A stretch of DNA of 64,000 nucleotides. It comes from Ectocarpus siliculosus (Eukaryota > Sar > Phaeophyceae > Ectocarpales > Ectocarpaceae). Both the position numbers and the translations under genes were made by a program. The notes below the pieces were generated by a model. The model saw only the letters and a list, made by a program, of their open reading frames with translations, was not told where the DNA came from and did not search any database. The DNA is taken from assembly GCA_000310025.1 (NCBI GenBank), contig FN649735.1, positions 3,131,012-3,195,011 of the forward strand, written 5' to 3'. Shown piece after piece: positions 12,439 to 22,877 of the stretch (within the stretch, counting starts at the first letter, position 1; the number at the start of each line of letters is the position of its first letter).

Positions 12439-15053
12439 GCGCCACAGCTTTCGTCCGATCGCGACCGCCTCTTCTTGCTGCTCGAGCGGCAGGGCAAGCA
12501 AGGACGGCGCTTTCCCGTGCCGTCCTTCTTCTCCGTTGAGCTTCGGGTCTGTGTGCCCCGACCCCATCGCTAGCGCCGCCGTCGGCGGCAGTGACGGCAA
12601 CGACGACGACAAGGATGGCGTAAAAAACCACCCCCCGCCAAAGTTGAGCAGCAGGGCAATGATGCGGTCTGCCGCCGGTGGGTCAAGCGGTCCTTCTGCT
12701 TCTCCCATCCGTTCTTCCGTTCCCGCTCCTTTGCCGGTGGAGTTGCCGCCGAATTTGCCCACGGCAAGGGCTTTGTGGCCGGTGTTTCCGGGCCCAGGAC
12801 AAGAACGATTCGCCGGCGGCGGCGATGGCGGCGGTATGTCGTCCAGCGACGTTCGTTGGTCGTCGTCACCATCATCACAATCAGGTGCTCCTGCTCCTGC
12901 TCATGCTACCTCTGCTAATAGTCCCGCATGGCCGGTCCCGTCCGCCTCGTCTGGTCGGCCGTTTTCATCCTCGATGCTGATTGGCGGTGGTGGAGGGTAC
13001 CTCCCAGCCACCGAAAGGATGCACTGTGACGACGAAGACGACGGCGAAGCTTATGCCAGCGACGTCAGGAAGATCGGCAGCATCGAGAAGATCCGGTCGG
13101 GATCACCCTGTTCCGTCGCCGTCAACGCGAAGAGTCCGCAGCGCCAAGTTTCGGGGGTTTCGGGGGGACGTCCGAACGCCTCTGGGGTGAAGCGAACGAG
13201 GTCAGAGAGATTTCTCGAACATTCGGTTCTTGCTTCAAGTCGCGTGCGGCATGAACGCACAGTTGCACGCTGCTCCTGCAGCAAGAGTTTCGTAGACGCG
13301 TGTCTACTGGATCCGAGGGCAACGTGTTGAGGATATTGACAGGGTATACCACGCTGCCGACGTTTGAGGGTCACCCGGATAGGTCAGCAGCTAGCTACGG
13401 ACCACGCTAGCAGCTTACGATTTCACACCATCTTCTTGCCACCTCGATCTGTCTCGAACCACCCCCCTACATACAGGTCTTCGGACGCTATAAGCCACAC
13501 CAACGACGAGGGGCGGTACGGCCGTGGCAGGAACGGCGGACGGCGAATGAAGCACAGCAGCGACAGCGACCCCCTCTCTTCGGCGAACGTGGCCGATGAC
13601 GGCCGCTGTCCAGCTCTCGCGCTGCTGTCAGCCTCCACCAAGACTCACGAACGTGCTTGCTCTTTTTCTGGTTTCCCTGGAGAGAGGACTGGCGGTCCTG
13701 CTGCCACAGGCGGCCATGCTGGTGGCGTCGATGCCTGTAGCGGAAACATTTTGGCAAACGGCGGACGGCGGACTGATATGGATGATGTGGTACGTGTCTG
13801 TCTGTCCGCCCGTCAACCAGTTTAGCTACACATTGTGATGTAGAAAACTCGGTGCTGTTCTGCTAGACACTGGCGCACCTGGTTGGGTAGTATTGTCGTC
13901 CTGCTCAACCCCGCCGGCAAATACATTCATCTGCAATTGCCTCTTCACACCACACCTGCCCAGTCCTAACGCGAGTACCACCGCCTTGAGCTGAGGTCGT
14001 TCTCTGCCTTGCTGTCCCACTCCCACTCGTCCTCTCACTCGCCTACCTCCAACACCCAGCTGAGATCGTTCGACGACCTCGCGGTCTCGAGCCACGGGGA
14101 CATGCCTTCGGGCGTGTCCGACGAAAGGATGCTCCACCGGACACTCGCCCTTCGATCGTTCCGACGTGTCGTGACCGCCACCAGCCGAGGTATGACTGTC
14201 TGCATTGCCTCGGATAGTTTTCCATAGCGGGCCAGCCCCATCTCCTTCAGCCCTGAAAAGTTTCAAGTCAGGGGCGCGGCAACTGTTGTTTGTTGAGACC
14301 CCGAACCAGCAAAACCTCACTCCCGAACATGGACTCTGAAGCGCCTTCGGCGAGGCTAGACTGCACGTACTTGCGTGTAGCGTTCAACGACGACTGTCCT
14401 TTGTTCCCTCCAATCGTACCCTCTGCGCTGAGAGTGTCCGCTTGTTGGAGGTCTCTCCGGTAAGATTCAGGAATCGAAGCCCTCCGTTTCGAACATGATG
14501 CGGTTCGGTTGTTGACTGACTATGTAGGACAACACACGAAAATTCCCACCCCCAACTCAAACAACGTACCCCGTGACGGCGATTGGTTAGGAAGACAGTC
14601 ACGGCTTGCGCTCACTCGAAGATTATGTCTTGTCCACGTGTTTTCGCAGGTTTAGGAGGAGGTGGAGACGAGGAGGGCGCATGGTGTGCCAAGGGCGCGT
14701 CATCCGTTAACTTCACCGGCGGCGACGGCAACAACGGCAACACGAACAGTGAAAACTCTCGCAAGAAAGCGAAGGCACTGTCCGGCACCAAGGATGAACG
14801 CCAATATCATTGCGGAGAAAATCGGCGAGCAGGAAGAACGGGCGATGGAGAGTTCGAGCGGTGGTTCGATGACAACAGCAGCACCAGTAGCACATGCAGT
14901 GGCAGCAGCGGCAGCAGCAGCAGCAGCAGCAGCTGCACCAGTAGCAGTAGTAGTAGTAGCAGCAGCAACAGCAGCAGCAGTACCAATAGCGAAGTTGCAC
15001 AAGTTTGGACCGTGTTCAGGGGCCGGCGAGGGTCGCGCGTGATGACGGCTTAG
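11370..15053 (+). CDS. Ser/Gly-rich low-complexity protein of unknown function (5' end unresolved)
   Basis: Five exons fit together in phase: 11370-11818, 12448-13200, 13477-13789, 13976-14189 and 14650-15053 (TAG). Summed length is a multiple of three. No ATG precedes the first exon in frame, so an upstream exon is likely missing; the acceptor at 11368-11369 is a guess. The product is disordered-looking: Ser/Gly and Ala runs in exon 1 (SSGSGSGGD), Pro/Ser-rich exon 2, an Arg/Gly/Ser exon 3 (GRYGRGRNGGRRMKHSS), SFDDLAVSSHGD in exon 4, and a final exon with charged sequence (SRKKAKALSGTKDERQ), a long Ser run and the ending VWTVFRGRRGSRVMTA. No catalytic domain is recognisable. The donor at 13201 (GTCAGA) is weak and was chosen for phase. 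Minus-strand frames here are Ala/Cys shadows of the Ser run. Confidence 0.55.
12384..12434 (+). repeat. (CT)n microsatellite directly before a 3' splice site
   Basis: About 25 CT units end 13 bases before the inferred acceptor AG at 12446-12447. In this position the microsatellite would serve as the polypyrimidine tract of the intron between exons 1 and 2 of the gene at 11370-15053. Confidence 0.7.
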
Positions 15054-15323
15054 AAAAATGACTCGGAACAGAAGAGCGGGAGGACGATGTGACAGTGTTT
15101 TTTAGGTCCAATGGAAACCGCAACCAGACCTGAAGAGTGCCGTGCGGAGGATATGTGGTAGCATTTCTTACCTTACTCACAAGCTGGGAAGCTACTCGTG
15201 TTTTTAACCACAAAGGAGAGTGGGATTGCTTGCCGAGTCTGACAAGTGGGTATCCGGACGTCGGCTTCGGCTGTTGTGCCTGTTTGATCTTCCTCTCCTA
15301 CTTGGCGTTGTGTGCGTTCTGGG

Positions 15324-15328
<5 letters not shown>

Positions 15329-15371
<43 letters not shown>
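15329..15371. repeat. (CT)n microsatellite
   Basis: About 21 CT dinucleotides in an interval without a supported gene. On the minus strand it encodes a spurious Arg-Glu run. Confidence 0.9.
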
Positions 15372-15373
<2 letters not shown>

Positions 15374-16519
15374 CACCGCATCGCGGTTCTGGTACCGAAT
15401 CTGGTAGCCGCACCGGTTGATCGACACGTGTCTCCGGTGGCAGCTGTACGCCCTGGGCAGTTGGTTCCGCAACACGCGACCACTTCCTGAAAAATGGCAG
15501 TTGAGACCTTGAGGATTCAAACTCTTCGAACTTGACCCAACCCAGTCCTGAAGCCTGTGTAGGCCCCGTTGGTTTCCCCTCAAAGGGAGTACGGAGAAAG
15601 CCTCGGGCCATCCAGGTGGCGCTGTCTAGTGTACTTCGAGATGGAGCGGAAACCCTTGCGTAAGTGAGAATGCCGCAATGGCAGCGGTAACCATAATTTT
15701 TTATCGCAAGGTTGTGCCTGGTTTGTGACCGCCAGACGTCAAAGGCAATGACTATCAACGACTGATTCAGGCCATACAAATGTGCAACGGTTGCCCAAAG
15801 GACACCCTCCAGCTCCAGGGACAGCTCCACTTAAATGTTACGTCAACTGTCGAACGGTGCTTCGTGTGCCATCCCGACAATGTCGGCCTGGCGTTTTTTG
15901 GAAGTAGGCCGTACCGTTTTGTAAGGCAGGTTGTTGACACCAAAAAAATCTACCACGGAAGGAACTGTGAACGCACACGCATAACGAATCGACCTTCACG
16001 TGCGCCTTCCGAACTACAAACGGGTGTGCAAGCCCTATATGACTGGCGAAGCTACTTGTTGGTATATCCCAGTATGCACGTGCATTGATTGCCAGGGATG
16101 CCGTGACCCCTTCGTTAGAGCCAATGATCAACATGCGAAGATGCTGCATACGGGTTTCCCGACGGCAAAAAATGGTACCTCGGTGTCCTGGGCAACTTGT
16201 ACGGGACGGGGATTCGATGGCGACAAAACAAACGCTTCTTTGCTACAGGTATAATAACAGCTCATCAATTTTATTGTCATGTAGGTCGGAAGCAAAAGAC
16301 AGTCTCTGGGAGGCATTGCCGCAACACCAGCGACATAGGAACGACATTCACAGCGCTTCCAACAGACGGCACCCTATCGGAACAACAAGGCAGGCGTTAT
16401 CAACAGCCGTAGAGACATATCCTTCCCTGAAGACAGTACCCCCTAGGAGTGCGTACCACACAACGGTCCATGGTGCTATCATTCAAAATTTAAATTTTAG
16501 CCACTAGAACACCCTTGTC

Positions 16520-17458
16520 CTAATCCTCTCGCCAACTTCTACCATCCACAACCGTTGTGGCACATCGCTCGGCCACCTCCAAAGCCCCTTTGACGATCTT
16601 TGACGTTCGAAGCACGGGCATATCGACAACATCACGTCCCGCTTCTGAACCCCAATCCGGCCCATCCCCGCCGTTCCTGTTCCTTGCCGCTGTGGCCTGC
16701 ACAGCGCCAGATCCCTCGATGCCGCTGTTGTCTTCAATGCTATCATAGTTTCGCTGTATTGTCCTTGACACGGTGGACGACGATGGACGTAGCAGCAGCA
16801 ACGAAACAATCCCCGGCGACGCAGCACCTCGTGCGGCTCCACGACAGCCTCGTGCCCCCCCTCGCCCCTCTAGCCTCCTCTGCTGCCCTCGCGGCACCAA
16901 TTTCCTTGCCACCGCCCGCACGTTGGAAGTTGATCTCGGCCACCGTCTCCATGCTGGAGCTGCTGTCGCCGGACGGTGAGCACGGCGGCCGGTCGGGCGT
17001 AACGGACAACGCGGCCCCGATACCCACTCGTTCTGCGGTGGCACCAGCTTTCCGGCCGTCCTGTTGGTCTTGAAAACGCGCTGGTGGTGAATCGCAAGGA
17101 AATTGACAGCGCCGCCGTTGCCGAGCCCGCCTCCCTGACCAGCGGGGGTAACAGCTGGTGCGTTTGACGTAGCAGCCGTCGTATGCTCCCTTCGCGAGGG
17201 AGGCGATGGGCCTGGAAGAGGTTGATCAACGCCAGCTCCCCTTTCGCGGCTCCCGCCGCCGTCGCCCTTGCGGCCCCCCGCCGCCGCTTTCCGGGCCGGC
17301 TCCGCTCTCCTCCCGTCTCCGGTTTTCGTGTTGCGGTCGGGCCTACGTTCCTCGCAATGTTCACTGCTTCGGTCGGTGGAGGTGCCCCTAGCGAGCAATG
17401 CGGCCCTTACCTCCGCAGCTGTGGAAGGCGAGCCCCTCTCCCCTGTGGAGGCATTCAA
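16520..17458 (-). CDS. Low-confidence candidate ORF, Gly/Arg/Pro-rich
   Basis: A 312-codon open frame without recognisable domains. It contains plausible low-complexity coding sequence in its first half (PLPGPSPPSRREHTT, then a Gly/Ala-rich stretch), while the second half looks better in another minus frame (METVAEINFQRAGGGKEIGAAR). That suggests either introns or that the open frame is a by-product of high GC. A strong GTAAGG donor inside its start supports an exon boundary on this strand. An opposing plus-strand frame with its own good donor argues against it. Confidence 0.25.
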   Translation of the reverse strand: MNASTGERGSPSTAAEVRAALLARGTSTDRSSEHCEERRPDRNTKTGDGRRAEPARKAAAGGRKGDGGGSRERGAGVDQPLPGPSPPSRREHTTAATSNAPAVTPAGQGGGLGNGGAVNFLAIHHQRVFKTNRTAGKLVPPQNEWVSGPRCPLRPTGRRAHRPATAAPAWRRWPRSTSNVRAVARKLVPRGQQRRLEGRGGARGCRGAARGAASPGIVSLLLLRPSSSTVSRTIQRNYDSIEDNSGIEGSGAVQATAARNRNGGDGPDWGSEAGRDVVDMPVLRTSKIVKGALEVAERCATTVVDGRSWRED

Positions 17459-17727
17459 AGGACAGCGCCCGAAGGGAGCGAAAGTTTGGCGGCGGAGAGG
17501 GGCAACTCAAAAGCGAAGGCCGGGAAATTTTATCGTTAAGCAAGGAACGCGTCCGGTCCAGTTCCTTCCCTTTTAATGGGCCTCCAAACTCCAACACAAT
17601 ACCTCCCCTGACACGAACGTTCACAAGCGTAAACGTCAAAATATTTTTTCCTCTTCGCCGGCGCTAACCTCCGAACACAGCGCGCCAGATGGGTCCTGGC
17701 CGTTCGCCCTCCTGTCGCTCCGGAGTT

Positions 17728-20700
17728 TTACTCGAGCGAGCGGTAGCCTCGGTCAGCAGTGCCATCGTGGGCGCGTCCTCTCCCCAGTCCTCGGGGCCCC
17801 ACACCCTGGGCCCTTGCCCGCTTTCGCAGCCGCCCGCCGCGATTCTTGGCGGCCGTCCTCTCTGTTGTCTTTGTCGCCTCCTTTGGTGTTGCGGTAGACG
17901 CCCACTGATCCCTAGGCTCTGGTCTGCTAGGAGCCCCGTTGCTGTTGTGTGACGCGGAGATACCGTTGGCGTTCTTTGGGTTGACCCTTTGGGCGGGGGC
18001 AGTGCGGAACCAGACGAGGTAAAAGTATGGGTTGGCGTTGTTGGTGCTCTTACACACAGCTCATAAATAGGCCGTTCCTACCGAGGATTGACGACGGATT
18101 GGAATGCAACAGCTCTAGAAACGAGCGGTATTTACACCTACGGGTCGTCTAACGTCTACCCTTGAGACCCCGTACTCAATTCTCATGATAAGCATGACGT
18201 GAATAAAATAGGCTCAAAGCTGTGCAGCACGGCAGAAGGGAAGACGAAGCATACCGTTCGGGCCAAGGTCCATCCAGCTTTGCGGCGCCAAGGCTCCAAC
18301 CTTTGAGCCATTCGTTTCTCGCCCAGAATTTGGCCCCCATTCATCGCCTGAATCCCCCGACACACCGCCTAACATTGTTTCGGAAGAAGTGCTGTCGTAC
18401 TGCCCACATTCGAACAAGCTTACTGCCCTCCTTCCGATCACCCCAGGCGTAAGACGGTCGCACTGGGGTGCGTCGGGCCGTTCGCATCGCTCGGTCATGC
18501 TGCTCTCATTGCCCGCAGGAACAGAAGAGGGAGGCGAGGGTGGTGGTGGTGGTGGTGGCGGCGGTCTCGCCCGACCAAGCGTCTTGGTCAGCATGCCGAT
18601 GTTTGCCCGAAGTGTGGCAAACTCTACAACCTCGTTGTTCCTGTTGTGGCTGTTGGCACCATCGTCGCTACCGCCGGCTTGCGAAAAGACCCGCCCCATA
18701 GCCACGATGTCGCCATTGCGAATACTGCGCGACAGTATTGGACAGCCGCCCAATGCTTCTTCGATGATGCTTTTGAGACCAAGAGTCTCCCGCGAGGGGC
18801 AGGGATAGCCTATCGATTTGTCGCGGGCAGTGCTGGAGGTGGGAGATGGCCATCCTTCTGGAGGTTCCGCTGGAAATTTGGGATGGTCTGCGTTTATCTC
18901 CCCAGCAGCGGCATACATCGCTAGCAGCGCATCCGCTACGGAAAGACAAACCTCTCCCGGCGGCTGCTCGAAACGTCGCGCACTTGCTGCATCCGCGCTA
19001 CCACCAGCAGAAACACCCACCGGTTCGTCGGAAGGGGCAAAGTCTGATGGCAGTTCTCCGCCACCAAGCCGATTGTCGTTATCCTTTGGCGGTAGGCCTC
19101 CAGATTCCGCCAGCCGCTCACTCCGAGGGCGCTCGCCACTCCCTTCGTCGTTGTAGCCCCCAGCGCCTGCTTCTTCTCTGCTGGTTGTCACCCTCCTCTC
19201 GAACACGGCGTCTCCGTCCGCCTCGACACCCGCTGGCGCGTTCCCCGCGTCTCTGGTATCGGTCGGCCTTAGGTCGGCCGCCAGGTTTCGTGGGCAGACT
19301 ACAAGGTCAAGGACGGCGAGCGGGGCGAGGGCGTACGCTAGAGCTGAGCACAACTCCTCCGCGCCGGTCCCACCCCGTCCGCTCGTACAAACCCGCCGGA
19401 GCAGCTTGAGCGCCAATATCGCTTCGCCACCACCGACTCCGGCGCCGCCCCTGTCAGATTCTTCTGTTGATGGTGCCGGGGATCCATCCCGTGAATCACA
19501 ACCGTCCGCCGTGTCGTCTGACCCTCGGCTGCTGCTAGCACTCTCTTCGTCCTCCTCTGTCTGTTCGCGTGACCGCCTGCCAGTCACGCGCTCGCGTTGG
19601 AGTTGAATCCAGGCGATGGGCGCGCCTCTCTCCACCTCAGAAACCAAGCCGAAAAGCCCGGCCAAGCCCGCGACCACGAGGTAGCAGCACGGGCGGGGGC
19701 ATTCCGTGGCCAACAGCACGGCTAGCCCTGCGGCGTCCTCTCTGACTTCGTAGATCGGGCTCAGGGAGAGCTTCAATACCGAAGGTATCAGCGTCAGCTC
19801 CGGGCGCATCAGCCGTTGTCGGTACTTCTGCGGGCTCGGTAGCGCGCCATCAAGTACAACACTCCCGACATTGTCACCGCGATATCGAAGGGCTCCATTC
19901 CGACCTCGTTGTTCCGACGCTCTCCGCACCAATAGCTCTTGGGCAACCCGGAAACCGAGGGTCTGCGAACCGGCGGGATCTTGTATGTCTCGCCCATCGA
20001 GCAAGCAGAGGACAGCGCTCCACACCTTCTCATTCCCGGTGGGATCATGGCCGCCCAGGCCTAGTTCCACCAGCAGACGCCTACCGGCCTCTCGTGTATC
20101 GGTTCCGCACTCTGGTCGGCGCAGCGCCATAACAATGAGCCCGAGAGGGTCACCAACTCTGGATATAGGTGAAGAATTTTGGGACAGCCCTAGTAAGGAT
20201 GAGGGGGAAGAAGAAGGGCATGAAAGGTAGTCCTTGACTCTTTTACCTCCTGCGCGGACGAGGGCCACCAGCAGGCCTAGTGCTTCCGCCCGATTCGTCT
20301 CCGCCTCCTTCTCCTCTTCGTCCTCCTCCTCTTCGTCCTTCTCCTCCAACTCCTTCTCCTCCTCCTCCACCTCCGTCTCCACCTCATCTTCATCCTCCTT
20401 CTCCTCCTCCTCCCTCTCCTCCGTGTCCTCCGCCTTCTCTTCCCCCTTCTCTTCCTCCTCTTCCTCCTCCTCCTCCTCCTCCTCCTCCTCCTCCTCCTCC
20501 TCGTCCTTCCACTCTTCAGGCGACAATGAGTGCGGAGGAACCGTTGGTGTAATTTTCCCGCGTTGTCGTCGTCGCCGTTGTCGCACTCTCCTGTCTGCCT
20601 CGGTCGCCGATAATTGACTGTTTACAGCACTCTTCTGATGTGACACTGCTACCTGGAGAGCTGTGTTGATCAATCCCGGGGTGCACAACTGCTGGCCTAG

Positions 20701-22098
20701 CAGGCGTGGGTCAAAGTAATCTTGGACACCGTCGTCACTACTATCTTGAACGGTTCTCCCAGCGGTGGCGGATTCTGCGAGCAGAGTGACCACACGCAGA
20801 CAGGGGCCAAGTTCATGGCCGCACGCGAATGATGTCTGCAAGTGCGAGGAAAACCGGGTCGCCAGCAAGCCAGCATGGTGGCCGAGTAGCGAAAGAAACT
20901 CAACATTCGCCCTTGGCGACGGGCGTTGAGCGGGTAGAATCGCCTCACCAGGCACACCATCGCCGATTGGTTTAGTCGGAGGAGGCAGTCCAACCTGTTT
21001 CGTAGAAGAAGGGAGGCCGCGGCCTTCATTCTCATCAACATCAATTTCGCCCCTGAATGGATAACGGAGCGCGGTTGCCGTCTGCTTCTCCATACGCCCA
21101 ACACGGACCTCCTTCTCCAAGCTGATGCCACTTTCAAGCTTGTCTGCGCCTGAATGACTGCAAGCTTGCTGCTGCGGGCAGGAGGTCTCGTTGCTGCTGA
21201 CGAGAAGCTGATCGGCCAACGCTCTCATCAACTCATCACGTTGGTGCCGTGTTGCTCGGTCCCACTGCTGTAGGAGTCGTGTCGCGCCGGGAGCACGTCC
21301 TGGTGTCGCCGGCAGGTTCTTGCAGCAGCCATCCACGGCATGGCGTATGGCCAGCCCGCGCGCAGACGCACTCATCGCCCGGGGTTGCTTGACAGGTGCT
21401 CGGCGTGGTCGCTGGTAGTTTATGTCTTCGGGTTTGATGGACAACCCTGCTCCGCCGTTTGCGAAAGTATCAACGTCTTCTCCGCCGCATGCTGACAGCC
21501 ATCGACTCGTCGTCGGGACGGGTGGTGTCGTGTGGAGACCCCTCAAGCTAGAATGCCAATGCGGGTGAGAGCCGAAACACTGCTCAGCATCACGGACACT
21601 GGTAGCCGGCCTTTGTCTCTTTGCGGGTTTGGTTGTCGCTGACCGAGTGTGGTAGGCAGGACTTCTTGATTTCCGAGAAGAAGCAGGCGACATCGCCTCC
21701 GGCTGCGAGCGACAAGGATGGCGGTGCCAAACAGGAGAGCCCCACCCTCTCTTGTCGCGATGAGGGGGGGCAGACTTCGCTCTCTCATCACACCCTGTGG
21801 CTGCTGCTGCTGCTGCTCGAGCTTTGCCGTGGGGCCGTTGTCCGGTAGAGGGGCGCTTGGGAAGCCAAAGGCGCACCGGAGCTGCTTCTTGGGGTGGCAC
21901 AGTGAAGACACGAGTTGTCACCACTTCCCGACGTGGCTTGCATGGCCTTGTCAGATGGCAGTCTCCCATCGAGGTAGGGAGAGTTATGGTTGGAAGCTCT
22001 CGATCTGCACAGGCGGGGAGGCCCAGCTGAGAGGCCGCATCGTTCCCATTGCCCCATTGGCGAAGTGACGTTGTCGACATGATACCTGTCGCCTCCAT
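17728..22098 (-). CDS. Large helical-repeat-like protein with Glu-rich tract, function unknown
   Basis: The main exon runs from ATG at 22098 (or 22080; an earlier in-frame ATG at 22197 is possible) to 18255. There GAACG/GTATGC is a good donor, and the acceptor TATGAG at 18062-18060 continues the frame in phase through exon 2, 18059-17728, giving about 1391 residues. Without splicing the frame stops at 18214. The N-terminal third is basic and Ser/Pro-rich. A Glu-dominated tract lies at genomic 20508-20318. It is followed by Leu-rich helices resembling ARM/HEAT repeats, with segments such as EALGLLVALVRAGG, DPLGLIVMALRRPE, VWSAVLCLLDGRD and LIPSVLKLSLSPIYEVRED. A second acidic linker and a Leu-rich region (ILALKLLRRVCTS) come next, then a Pro run and a basic C-terminus (RGGRLRKRARAQG). 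A scaffold-like role is only an inference. It is divergent from the tetraspanin gene. Confidence 0.65.
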
Positions 22099-22877
22099 AT
22101 GGGTGTGTGCACACCTGGCCGGACTGTGTACTGCGCACAGGCGCTCCGACCCAATGCTTTGACTCCACACACGCGGCGAGATTGCAATATTCCACATTCC
22201 ACACAGACCAACAAAATGCGATCAATATTTACGTGGATGTGAACTCGCGGGGTTTGCCTGGTAAGGTGCTAGTGAATGTACAAATCATACTATTTGAAGT
22301 ACACATTGAAACAAGGAGTGTCACGCTGGAACTTTGAGATACGAGAGAGCGCACGGTAAAATGCGCCGAAAAGGGCATGTGCCGGTTCGAGAGAACCTTT
22401 TTCGAAACCGCCGACTTGAATTTTCGACGACTTTTTTTTTTTTTTCTTAATTCTTTGTCCCTCCCGTCCTCTTGTTTTGTCTCTCTACGGTAAACGAGCT
22501 TTTGTTGGGCATCAGCCATATCGATTAGCAGGTCTCTGCTGTCATGTAGTTCCCATAATCACGAAGCGTGGAGTTCATGCATTGAACAGTGCGCGACTCT
22601 GTTGGAATCTGCGTTTCTCTGGGCGACTTCATTCTTGCATTCATTCGACGTTGGGGCTTGGTGCCCGTCGAGAAAATATCTTTTTTCGGCTCTTTGCCGT
22701 GAACCCCGGAATAGGACATACCGAATGCCAGCTACATAAAAGCCAACACCACCAACGAAAAAACAAAGAGCAACAGCAGCACCCCTACCCAAGTGGGGCA
22801 GCCAAGGGCTAAGGCTAGGGGGTTGAGAGGTCTTCGGGGGCGACAAGCAGCTGTGTGAGTGCACGTGCCAAGCCACC
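22099..22877. promoter_or_regulatory. Divergent intergenic region between the helical-repeat gene and the tetraspanin gene
   Basis: About 780 bases separate the two divergent start codons, so both promoters and 5' leaders should lie here. A poly(T) run of 14 sits near 22434. The sequence before the tetraspanin ATG is AGCCACC, a favourable context. I see no clear TATA box or other element. Confidence 0.5.

Larger units (their letters stand above)
15054..17727. other. Interval between a + strand and a - strand gene, with coding-like GC-rich sequence
   Basis: After the stop at 15053 there is a (CT)n tract at 15329-15371 and no convincing gene to about 16500. From about 16520 to 17640 the sequence is GC-rich and open on both strands. 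The minus strand has a 312-codon frame (17458-16520) and an exon-like frame whose donor (GCGGAG/GTAAGG) follows position 17413. The plus strand has a frame from ATG 16783 that runs to a GTGAGC donor after 16977. I could not decide between them. Convergent 3' ends would be expected here. Confidence 0.4.

Noticed and set aside
14700-15002. Minus-strand Ala- and Cys-rich ORFs
   Set aside because: Shadows of the Ser-codon repeat in the last exon of the + strand gene.
15204-15830. 208-codon minus-strand ORF
   Set aside because: A third of it is an Arg-Glu run from the (CT)n microsatellite; the rest has no recognisable domain or splice support.
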